From positions 49,565-113,564 of the forward strand of contig JAKPAM010000076.1 of NCBI GenBank assembly GCA_029779435.1: a DNA stretch of 64,000 bases. The letters run 5' to 3'. The position numbers were made by a program, and so were the translations under genes. The notes beneath the pieces are model-generated. The model worked only from the letters and a program-made list of their open reading frames with translations, made no database searches and had not been told where the DNA came from. Below are positions 40,591-48,254 of the stretch, piece after piece. Position 1 is the stretch's first letter, and each line of letters starts with the position of its first letter. This stretch comes from Pseudomonadota bacterium. GTDB taxonomy: Bacteria > Pseudomonadota > Gammaproteobacteria > Burkholderiales > Burkholderiaceae_E.

Positions 40591-42099
40591 TCAACGCGGG
40601 ACGATGAACGTCGCCAACTCGGACACCCGCGCGGTGCCATTGTCCGCCGATACATCGAAATGCACCTGGTGCGAGCCCGGAGGCGCGCTCTCGGGCGGGA
40701 TCTGCAAGCGGACGGCCACCCAGCGTGATTCGGCCGGTCCGACGTCGGCCTCCGCGCCGGAAACCACCTGCAAGCCTTCCAACCCACGGGCTTCGATCCG
40801 GTAGCGCTGCGTCTGCTCGGTCGCATTCATGATCTGCAACCGATAGACGTTCTCGATCCGCCCTTCATCGACGACGCGTGCCAGCGATGCGCGGTCGCGC
40901 ACGGCGTCGACCTTCAACGGCGCGCGCGTGACGAGGCTGAACAGCAGGCCGGCCGTCAGCAAGGTCAGCAGCGTGCTGTAGATCAAGACGCGCGGCCGCA
41001 ACAGGTGCGTCGTCAGAGGTGCGCGCTCGGGCGGCGGCTTGGACGCATCGACGACCCCCCGGTGTACCTCGCGCACGCCGTCCATCGCACGCTGCGTGTC
41101 GTAGCGGATCAGGCCCGGCGCGTATCCCATCTTGTCCATCACCGAGTCGCAGGCGTCGGCGCACAACCCGCAACCGATGCACTCGTACTGCAACCCATCC
41201 CGGATGTCGATGCCGGTCGGACACACCTGCACGCACAGCTTGCAATCGATGCAGTCGCCCAGGCCCGTCTTGAGCAGGTCGACGTTCTTGGAGCGGGGAC
41301 CGCGCTTCTCGCCGCGCTGGGTATCGTACGCGACGATCAGCGTGTCCTTGTCGAACATCGCGCTCTGGAAACGCGCGTACGGGCACATGTACTTGCAGAC
41401 CTGCTCGCGCATGAACCCCGCGTTGCCATAAGTGGCGAACGCGTAGAAGAACACCCAGAACACCTCCCACGAACCCATGCGGGTCTGCAGGAAGGACAAT
41501 CCCAGTTCGCGGATCGGCGTGAAGTAACCGACGAAGGTGAAGCCCGTCCACATCGCGATGCCAATCCACACGATGTGCTTGAAGCTCTTCAACACGAGCT
41601 TCTCGGCGTTCATCTTCGTGTTGTCCAGCCGCATCCGGGCGCTGCGATTGCCCTCGATGTGCTGCTCGACCCACATGAAGATCTCGGTATAGACCGTCTG
41701 CGGACACGAATAGCCGCACCACAGCCGCCCGGCGACCGCGGTGAACAGGAACAGCGACAGCGCGCTGATGACCAGCAGGCCCGACAGATAGATCAGATCC
41801 TGTGGATACAGCACCCAGCCGCCCAGATAGAAGCGGCGGGAAGCCAGATCGAACAGCACGGCCTGGCGATCGCCCCATGTGAGCCACGGCAGCCCGTAGA
41901 ACACGAGCTGCGTCAGGGCGACCAGCCACCAGCGCCAGCGAGCGAAGTAGCCGCTTATCGTGCGCGCATAGATCTTGCGCGACGCTTCGAACAGGCGAAC
42001 GCTCTTGCCTTCGCCTGCCGCTTCATCGCCTTGCGCGGCGCCCCCCGGCCTGTCATCGGCGACAGGCTTGATCGGGATGGTCTTCTTCGGGGCTTCCAT
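40591..42099 (-). CDS. ccoG: cytochrome c oxidase accessory protein CcoG (FixG)
   Basis: A 502-residue membrane-bound iron-sulfur protein. The N-terminal half has several membrane helices with GYSCPQTVYTEIFMWVE near residue 130 and VCKYMCPYARFQSAM near 230. It is followed by a 2[4Fe-4S] ferredoxin domain: CIDCKLCVQVCPTGIDIRDG and CIGCGLCADACDSVMDKMGY. The C-terminal third is an Ig-like domain. CcoG reduces copper(II) on its way to the CuB site of cbb3 oxidase. It follows ccoP by 55 bases on the same strand and leads the fixH-like to SafE genes; together with ccoNOQP it should be expressed at low oxygen. Confidence 0.95.
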   Translation of the reverse strand: MEAPKKTIPIKPVADDRPGGAAQGDEAAGEGKSVRLFEASRKIYARTISGYFARWRWWLVALTQLVFYGLPWLTWGDRQAVLFDLASRRFYLGGWVLYPQDLIYLSGLLVISALSLFLFTAVAGRLWCGYSCPQTVYTEIFMWVEQHIEGNRSARMRLDNTKMNAEKLVLKSFKHIVWIGIAMWTGFTFVGYFTPIRELGLSFLQTRMGSWEVFWVFFYAFATYGNAGFMREQVCKYMCPYARFQSAMFDKDTLIVAYDTQRGEKRGPRSKNVDLLKTGLGDCIDCKLCVQVCPTGIDIRDGLQYECIGCGLCADACDSVMDKMGYAPGLIRYDTQRAMDGVREVHRGVVDASKPPPERAPLTTHLLRPRVLIYSTLLTLLTAGLLFSLVTRAPLKVDAVRDRASLARVVDEGRIENVYRLQIMNATEQTQRYRIEARGLEGLQVVSGAEADVGPAESRWVAVRLQIPPESAPPGSHQVHFDVSADNGTARVSELATFIVPR

Positions 42100-42154
42100 G
42101 GGTGTGGCCTGATGCTTGACGGCGGCCGATCACGACACTAACCGCCCGGGTCAA

Positions 42155-43075
42155 TCAATGGCTGGCGACGACCGACGGATTCGACAGTCCCCAGACATAA
42201 GCGGATAGCACGTGGATCTGCGGACCGGTCAGGCGGTTTTCCTGCGCAGGCATCTCGTTGCTCTTGCCGTTGGTGATCATCGAGACGATCTGGTTGGCGC
42301 CATAGCCGTGCAGCCAGATCTTGTCGGTCAGGTTCGGCGCACCGACCAACTGGCTGCCTTCGCCCTTGGACCCGTGGCACGCCGCGCACGCCGCGAACTT
42401 GTCGCGGCCGAGCTGCGCACGCAACGAGTCGTGCGGACTGCCGGACAGGCTCAACACGTATTGCGCGACGTTGGCGACGTCGTCGGTCGACCCGACCGCC
42501 GCGGCCATCGGCGGCATGACACCGATACGGCCCGTGGTGATCGTCGCGGTGATCTTCTCGGGCGAACCGCCGTACCGCCAATCCTTGTCCGTGAGGTTAG
42601 GGAAGCCCTTGCCCCCGCGCGCGTCCGAGCCGTGGCACTGCGCGCAGTTGTTCATGAACAGGCGCTCGCCGATGCCCATCGCGGCCGTGTCCTGCGCGAG
42701 CTTTTCGACCGGCGTCGACGCGTACTGCGCGTAGACGGTGTTCAACCGTTCGTTGGCCGCGGCGACCTCGGCCTCGTACTCGCCGCGCGACGTCCAGTTG
42801 AGCTGGCCCGCGAATGTCCCCAGGCCCGGATACAGCGCCAGGTAGGCGAGCCCGAAGATCACGGTGATGATGAACAGGCCGACCCACCACATCGGCATCG
42901 GGTTGTTGGCTTCGCGCAGGTCGCCGTCCCAGACGTGGCCGGTCGTGTTGTCCGGGCCGTGGCTCACGACCGGCTTGCGGCTGGTGATCCACAGCAGCAG
43001 CGCGCAGCCGGCAATGCCGGCCAGCGTGATCACCGTCACATAAATGGACCAGAAGGGGCTGATGAAGTCGCTCAT
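42155..43075 (-). CDS. ccoP: cbb3-type cytochrome c oxidase subunit III (diheme)
   Basis: A 306-residue membrane-anchored cytochrome c. Two short hydrophobic N-terminal segments precede a GHVWDGDLREANNPMPMWW block. Two heme c motifs appear: NNCAQCHGSDARGG near residue 140 and FAACAACHGSKGEG near 230. Each is followed by an NLTDK-type segment with the expected Met/His region. CcoP passes electrons to CcoO and CcoN in the inner membrane. Its start overlaps the ccoQ stop by four bases. Confidence 0.96.
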   Translation of the reverse strand: MSDFISPFWSIYVTVITLAGIAGCALLLWITSRKPVVSHGPDNTTGHVWDGDLREANNPMPMWWVGLFIITVIFGLAYLALYPGLGTFAGQLNWTSRGEYEAEVAAANERLNTVYAQYASTPVEKLAQDTAAMGIGERLFMNNCAQCHGSDARGGKGFPNLTDKDWRYGGSPEKITATITTGRIGVMPPMAAAVGSTDDVANVAQYVLSLSGSPHDSLRAQLGRDKFAACAACHGSKGEGSQLVGAPNLTDKIWLHGYGANQIVSMITNGKSNEMPAQENRLTGPQIHVLSAYVWGLSNPSVVASH

Positions 43076-43236
43076 GACCGGCGCTCCTCGATGCGGGCGT
43101 GCTCGGGCTCGAAAACCAGCATCGCGTCTTCATCGAAGCGACGCGCGTTACGGGGCGCGAACGCCCAGACCAGCACGCCGATGAACGCCAGGAAACAGGC
43201 CACCGTCGTAGCCATGCGTAGCGTCGTGATATCCAT
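43072..43236 (-). CDS. ccoQ: cbb3-type oxidase small subunit CcoQ
   Basis: A 54-residue protein, MDITTLRMATTVACFLAFIG then VLVWAFAPRNARRFDEDAM. It has one membrane helix and a basic-then-acidic C-terminus, the classical CcoQ pattern. It lies between ccoO and ccoP, and its stop overlaps the ccoP start (ATGA). CcoQ stabilises the oxidase complex. Confidence 0.9.
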   Translation of the reverse strand: MDITTLRMATTVACFLAFIGVLVWAFAPRNARRFDEDAMLVFEPEHARIEERRS

Positions 43237-43255
43237 CGTGTTTCCGTCCAGTGAC

Positions 43256-43888
43256 TTATTTGAAAGCGCGACCCAACGACTGCAGGTACGAGACGATCGC
43301 GTCCATCTCGGTCTTGCCGCTAACCGCCTCGGTCGACTTGGCGATCTCCTCGTCGGTGAACGGCACGCCCACTTTGCGCAGCGCGCCCATATGGGCCGGC
43401 AACGACGCGCCGTCGACCATCGTCTTGTCGAGCCAGGTATACGCCGGCATGTTCGACTCCGGCACGACCTCGCGCGGGTTGTTCAGGTGGATCCGGTGCC
43501 AGTCATCGCTATAGCGGCCGCCGACGCGGTGCAGGTCCGGCCCGGTGCGCTTGCTGCCCCACTGGAACGGATGGTCCCAGACGAACTCGCCGGCCACCGA
43601 ATAGTGGCCATAGCGCAGCGTCTCGGACTGGAACGGCCGGATCTGCTGCGAGTGGCAGTTGTAGCACCCTTCGCGCACGTAGATGTCGCGCCCGGCGACC
43701 TCCAGCGCGGTCGGGGGCTTCATGCCCTCGATCGGCTGCGTCGTCGACGTCTGGAAGTACAACGGGACGATCTCGACGAGCCCGCCGACCGCCACGACCA
43801 GGACGATCAGGATGATCATCAGCGCGTTGTTGGTTTCGATCTTCTCGTGGCTGAAACCGGTCGCCGTATTGTGATTGCTCTGACTCAT
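43256..43888 (-). CDS. ccoO: cbb3-type cytochrome c oxidase subunit II (monoheme)
   Basis: A 210-residue membrane-anchored cytochrome c. The N-terminal helix ([20 protein letters not shown]) is followed by the heme-binding [14 protein letters not shown] near residue 75 and the [20 protein letters not shown] block. The short C-terminal segment contains the Met ligand region ([10 protein letters not shown]). It carries electrons from CcoP to the catalytic subunit. It follows ccoN after 18 bases and precedes ccoQ. Confidence 0.96.
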   Translation of the reverse strand: MSQSNHNTATGFSHEKIETNNALMIILIVLVVAVGGLVEIVPLYFQTSTTQPIEGMKPPTALEVAGRDIYVREGCYNCHSQQIRPFQSETLRYGHYSVAGEFVWDHPFQWGSKRTGPDLHRVGGRYSDDWHRIHLNNPREVVPESNMPAYTWLDKTMVDGASLPAHMGALRKVGVPFTDEEIAKSTEAVSGKTEMDAIVSYLQSLGRAFK

Positions 43889-43906
43889 GATGTTCTCTGG
43901 GTGTCC

Positions 43907-45352
43907 TCAGGCGTGCACGGCCGTGGGGATCGGTGCCGGCAACGCACGGCCGACCATCACGGTCTTCACGACGTTCCAGGCCATCAACACCATGCCGGCC
44001 AGGTACAGCAGGCCGCCCAGCAGGCGCACCGCGTAGAACGGCCACGTCGCCTTGACGCTTTCGACGAACGTGTACGTCAACGTGCCGTCGGGGTTGATCG
44101 AACGCCACATCAGGCCCTGCATCACGCCAGCGATCCACATGGCGGCGATGTACAGCACGATGCCGATCGTCGACATCCAGAAGTGCACCTCGATCGCCTT
44201 GACGCTATACATCTGCTCGCGGCCATACATCCGCGGGATCAGGTAATACAGCGAGCCCATCGAGATCAGGCCCACCCAGCCGAGGGCACCCGCGTGCACG
44301 TGGCCCACGGTCCAGTCGGTGTAGTGGCTCAGCGCGTTGACGGTCTTGATCGACATCATCGGCCCTTCGAAGGTCGACATGCCGTAGAACGACAGCGAAA
44401 CGATCAGGAAGCGCAGGATCGGGTCCGAGCGCAATTTGTGCCAGGCACCCGACAGCGTCATGATGCCGTTGATCATGCCGCCCCAGCTCGGCGCCAGCAG
44501 GATCAGCGAGAACACCATGCCGGTCGACTGCACCCAGTCGGGCAACGCCGTGTAGTGCAGGTGGTGCGGGCCCGCCCACATGTACGTGAAGATCAACGCC
44601 CAGAAGTGGACGATCGACAGCCGGTACGAATACACGGGACGGCCGACCTGCTTAGGGATGTAGTAGTACATCATCCCCAGGAAGCCGGCGGTCAGGAAGA
44701 AGCCGACCGCGTTATGGCCGTACCACCACTGCACCATCGCGTCCTGCACGCCCGCGTAGGCCGAGTAGCTCTTCCAGAACGTCGCGGGCATCGCCGCGCT
44801 ATTGACGATGTGCAGCAGCGCGACCGCCAGGATGAAGCCGCCGAAGAACCAGTTGGCGACATAGATGTGGCGCACCTTGCGCATGCCGATCGTGCCGAAG
44901 AACACGATCGCGTACGAGACCCAGACGAGCGCGATCAGGACGTCGATCGGCCATTCCAGCTCGGCGTATTCCTTGCCGCTGGTGTAGCCGAGCGGCAACG
45001 AGATCGCGGCCGCCACGATGACGATCTGCCAGCCCCAGAACGTGAAGCTGGCCAGCCACGGCGCGAACAGCGGGGCCTGGCACGTGCGCTGGACGACGTG
45101 ATAGCTGGTCGCGAACAACGCGCAGCCGCCGAACGCGAAGATCACCGCGTTGGTGTGCAACGGCCGCAGGCGGCCATAGCTGAGCCACGGAATCCCGTAG
45201 CCGAGTTCGGGCCAGGCGAGCTGGGCGGCGATGAAAACGCCGACGAGCATCCCCACGACCCCCCACAACACGGCAGCCAGTGCGAACTGGCGCACAGGCT
45301 TGTCGCAATAGACCGGACCATTGGCCGGCGTCATCGCGTTGGCGCGTAACAT
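43907..45352 (-). CDS. ccoN: cbb3-type cytochrome c oxidase subunit I (catalytic)
   Basis: A 481-residue protein with about twelve membrane segments. Conserved heme and copper histidines are seen in [37 protein letters not shown] and [17 protein letters not shown]. The last two hold the CuB ligands. [15 protein letters not shown] gives the heme ligand pair. It reduces oxygen to water at low oxygen and pumps protons. An FNR-type box lies 58 bases upstream of its start, so the operon ccoNOQP is expected to be induced under oxygen limitation. Confidence 0.97.
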   Translation of the reverse strand: MLRANAMTPANGPVYCDKPVRQFALAAVLWGVVGMLVGVFIAAQLAWPELGYGIPWLSYGRLRPLHTNAVIFAFGGCALFATSYHVVQRTCQAPLFAPWLASFTFWGWQIVIVAAAISLPLGYTSGKEYAELEWPIDVLIALVWVSYAIVFFGTIGMRKVRHIYVANWFFGGFILAVALLHIVNSAAMPATFWKSYSAYAGVQDAMVQWWYGHNAVGFFLTAGFLGMMYYYIPKQVGRPVYSYRLSIVHFWALIFTYMWAGPHHLHYTALPDWVQSTGMVFSLILLAPSWGGMINGIMTLSGAWHKLRSDPILRFLIVSLSFYGMSTFEGPMMSIKTVNALSHYTDWTVGHVHAGALGWVGLISMGSLYYLIPRMYGREQMYSVKAIEVHFWMSTIGIVLYIAAMWIAGVMQGLMWRSINPDGTLTYTFVESVKATWPFYAVRLLGGLLYLAGMVLMAWNVVKTVMVGRALPAPIPTAVHA

Positions 45353-45381
45353 CCTTAGACTCTCCAGGTAGATACCGTGGA

Positions 45382-45423
45382 AGTATCAGAGCGCGAGCCC
45401 CGGAGGCCCTTGATAATGATCAA
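45382..45423 (-). promoter_or_regulatory. FNR/ANR box and promoter of ccoNOQP
   Basis: TTGATAATGATCAA (45410-45423) is a perfect FNR box (TTGAT-N4-ATCAA). It overlaps the stop codon of ccoS and centres 41-42 bases before a likely transcription start near 45375; GATACT (45387-45382, minus) is a fitting -10 box. This is the class II FNR arrangement, so activation at low oxygen is expected. Confidence 0.85.
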
Positions 45424-45557
45424 TCGTCCCGGAGGATGCGCTCGCCTTCCTGCTCTAAATTGTCAAATTGGCCACGGTCGACAGCAAACCACAACGCGCC
45501 CAGGATCAGCAAGACGAGTACAACAGACAGCGGAACGAGCAGGTACAGGATGTCCAT
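45420..45557 (-). CDS. ccoS: cbb3-type oxidase assembly protein CcoS
   Basis: A 45-residue single-helix protein, MDILYLLVPLSVVLVLLILG then ALWFAVDRGQFDNLEQEGER. The W-A-V-D-x-G-Q-F-D-(N/D)-L-E signature is the hallmark of CcoS, which is needed to insert heme b and copper into the oxidase. Its start lies two bases after the stop of ccoI, so the two are coupled. The FNR box for ccoN lies at its 3' end. Confidence 0.93.
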   Translation of the reverse strand: MDILYLLVPLSVVLVLLILGALWFAVDRGQFDNLEQEGERILRDD

Positions 45558-45559
45558 GA

Positions 45560-48079
45560 TCAGGCGTTGGTCGCGGGGCGCGCGGTGGGCGCCGCGGTGG
45601 GCACGTGTCGCGGAGCGGAATCGCGTCCGCCGTCGTCCGGACCGGCGATGCCCTCGTCGGTCGTCGTCGTACGTGCAATGGGACGAGCCAGCCGGGCCGC
45701 GTTCGCGATGACGATCAACGAACTGGCGGCCATGCCGAGACCCGCGGCCCACGGAGGCATCGCGCCGATGACGGCCAGCGGAATCGAGACCGCATTGTAG
45801 GTCAGGGCCCAACCCAGGTTTTCGCGAATGATGCGAAGACAACGGCTCGCGTGGCGGATCGACGCGACGATCGCGGTCAGATCGTCGCCGATGACGACGA
45901 AATCGGCGCTGGCCCGCGCCAACGGCACCGATCGGCCCATCGCGAAAGAGACCTGGGCCTGGCGCAGCACCGGCGCATCGTTGATGCCGTCGCCGACCAT
46001 CGCGACGCGGCGGCCGGCCTGCTGCAGATCCCGGACGTAGGCGAGCTTGTTCTCGGGCGAGCAGCCGCCGCGGGCCTGTGCCGGTGCGATGCCGACGCGC
46101 CGGGCCAACAAGCGCACCGCATCGGGCCGATCGCCCGACAGCAGATGCACGTCGAGGCCCGCGACCTGCAGCGCGCGCACGGCAGCCGGCGCGTCGGGCC
46201 GCAGGTCCTCGTCCAGATCGAAGCTCGCCAGCCAGCCGTCGGGGCCGCTCAGGTGCAGCGTGCGTCCCAACTGGGCCGGCGACGCGTGGCTCGCCTCACC
46301 GGTGCCCTCTTCTTGCCGTGCCGGCCGCTCGTGCCGCGCATCGACGCGGCAGAACGACGCCGAACCGAGCCGCAGCAGCGTGACGGCGGGCGCCTCGCCC
46401 GGCGCGCCGTCCACGAACACGCGTGCGACGATGCCTTGGCCGGCGACCTCCTCGGCATCGAGCACGCGCAGCGATGCGATGAACGGATCGCCCTCGTCCA
46501 GGACGGTGGCGACGCCCGCCGCGCCATCCCCGACGCCTTCACCCGATCGCCCGGACTCGGCCGCCGCCTGCGCGCGCTGCAACGCGCGCGAGGCCGGATG
46601 CAGCGACTGGCGCGCGACCAGCGCCGCCAGCGCCAGTGCACGGGCGGGGGACAACGCGTCGGCGCAGGCCGTATGCACCAGCCGTAGCGAATCGCTGGTC
46701 AGCGTGCCGGTCTTGTCGAAGACGACGGTGTCGATCGCCGCGCCACGCTCGATCGCATCCAGGTCGCACACCATGATGCCGCGCCGCGCCAACGCGCCGG
46801 CCGCGGCCAGCATCGAAGCGGGCGTGGCCAGCGACAACGCGCACGGGCACGTGACGACCAGCACGGCCACCGCCGTGCGCACGGCCATGGCCGGATCGTT
46901 CCGCCACCACCACCACGCCGCGCACAGGCCGGCGATCAGCAGCACGCCGACCAGGAACGGCATCGCGATGCGATCGGCCAGCCGCGCGATGCGCGGACGA
47001 TCGATGGCCGCCGCGCGGATCAGCTCGGCGATCTGGCCGTAGCGCGTCTGGTCGCCAGTGGAAGTCAGGGTCACCTCGACGACGGCGCTCAGGTTGTGGC
47101 TGCCCGCCAGCACCGGCTGGCCGATGCCGCGCAGCACCGGTGTCGATTCGCCGGACAGCAGCGATTCATCGGCCTGCGTGATGCCGGTCTCGATGCGGCC
47201 ATCACCCGGGAACGTCTCGCCCGGGTAGACGCGCACCCGGTCCCCGCGCTTGAGCCGGCGCACCGCCACGCGCAGCCAGAGGCCATCGGGCTGCCGCACC
47301 TCGACCGTCTCGGGCAGGCGGCCCAGCAACGACTCGATCGCATCGGCCGAGCGGCGGCGCATCCGCGCTTCGAGCCAGCGGCCGCTGAGCAGGAAGAACA
47401 CGAACATCGTCACCGAATCGAAGTACACCTCGCGCCCGAGCCAGCCGTCGGGCTGGAACGTGGCGATCGTACTGGCGACGAACGCGATCAGCAGTCCGGC
47501 GCTGACCGTCACGTCCATGCCGACGCGACCGGCACGCAGGTCGCGCACGCTCTGTTTGAAGAACGGACCGCACGAAAAAAACAGCACCGGCAGCGTCAGC
47601 ACCCATGACGCCCAGCGCAGCAGGCTGACGGCATCGGGCGTCATCCCGGCCCCGTCGTCGACGTACGACGGGTACGCGTACATCATCACCTGCATCATGC
47701 ACAGCGCCGCGACGAGCCAGCGCCACAAGGCCTGCCGTTCCTGGCGCTGGTGCCGCAGCCGGTCGACATGGCCGTTGGCCGGCGTCATCGGATAGCCGGC
47801 ACGCCGAGCGGCGGCAAACCACACGGACGGCTGCGTGACGGCGGCGTCCCAGACGATGCGCGCGCGGCCGCTGACCGTGTTGACCTGCACCTGGCCGACG
47901 CCGGGTACCGCCAGCAACGCCGCCTCGATGTTCAGGCCGCAGGCCGCGCAGACGATGTTCTCGACGTGGACATCGGACTCCCACCGAATGGCCGCATCGT
48001 CGCGCAACGCCCGGCCGAAGCTGGACCACTCCTGCGGGTCGTCCAGCGCGATCGGATCGGGTTCGGGGGAGCCAGCCAT
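45560..48079 (-). CDS. ccoI: copper-transporting P-type ATPase for cbb3 oxidase assembly
   Basis: An 839-residue heavy-metal P1B ATPase that moves copper across the inner membrane for the oxidase. A single N-terminal metal-binding domain has CAAC at residues 44-47. The membrane motif CPC is at about 411-413, the phosphorylation loop DKTGT starts at Asp455, and the hinge GDGINDAPVL lies near 710. DGWLGREVYFDSVTMFVFFL and GDGRIETG (actuator) are also seen. Context next to ccoS marks it as CcoI/FixI and not a general CopA. The ATG before AGSPEPDPIAL lies 34 bases after a near-match to the FNR box. Confidence 0.93.
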   Translation of the reverse strand: MAGSPEPDPIALDDPQEWSSFGRALRDDAAIRWESDVHVENIVCAACGLNIEAALLAVPGVGQVQVNTVSGRARIVWDAAVTQPSVWFAAARRAGYPMTPANGHVDRLRHQRQERQALWRWLVAALCMMQVMMYAYPSYVDDGAGMTPDAVSLLRWASWVLTLPVLFFSCGPFFKQSVRDLRAGRVGMDVTVSAGLLIAFVASTIATFQPDGWLGREVYFDSVTMFVFFLLSGRWLEARMRRRSADAIESLLGRLPETVEVRQPDGLWLRVAVRRLKRGDRVRVYPGETFPGDGRIETGITQADESLLSGESTPVLRGIGQPVLAGSHNLSAVVEVTLTSTGDQTRYGQIAELIRAAAIDRPRIARLADRIAMPFLVGVLLIAGLCAAWWWWRNDPAMAVRTAVAVLVVTCPCALSLATPASMLAAAGALARRGIMVCDLDAIERGAAIDTVVFDKTGTLTSDSLRLVHTACADALSPARALALAALVARQSLHPASRALQRAQAAAESGRSGEGVGDGAAGVATVLDEGDPFIASLRVLDAEEVAGQGIVARVFVDGAPGEAPAVTLLRLGSASFCRVDARHERPARQEEGTGEASHASPAQLGRTLHLSGPDGWLASFDLDEDLRPDAPAAVRALQVAGLDVHLLSGDRPDAVRLLARRVGIAPAQARGGCSPENKLAYVRDLQQAGRRVAMVGDGINDAPVLRQAQVSFAMGRSVPLARASADFVVIGDDLTAIVASIRHASRCLRIIRENLGWALTYNAVSIPLAVIGAMPPWAAGLGMAASSLIVIANAARLARPIARTTTTDEGIAGPDDGGRDSAPRHVPTAAPTARPATNA

Positions 48080-48112
48080 CGGCGTAGTCTGCCACGCCCG
48101 CCGCCCCGGGCG

Positions 48113-48126
48113 TTGACTCAGATCAC
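48113..48126 (-). promoter_or_regulatory. FNR-type box upstream of ccoI
   Basis: TTGACTCAGATCAC read on the plus strand matches TTGAT-N4-ATCAA at eight of ten positions and is nearly symmetrical. It lies 34 bases before the ccoI start, where an FNR-controlled promoter might be expected, though so close to the gene it could overlap the transcription start. Confidence 0.55.
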
Positions 48127-48254
48127 GGGTCCGGAACGGTGGCGCCCGCCGCGGCCAACCCTGTTCCGGCGTCAATCCCGACCGCTTGAACACGTCACCC
48201 CGGATCGGGATAGCTCGAACGGATCGGGTGCGCGATCCGTTCATCGACACGTAC

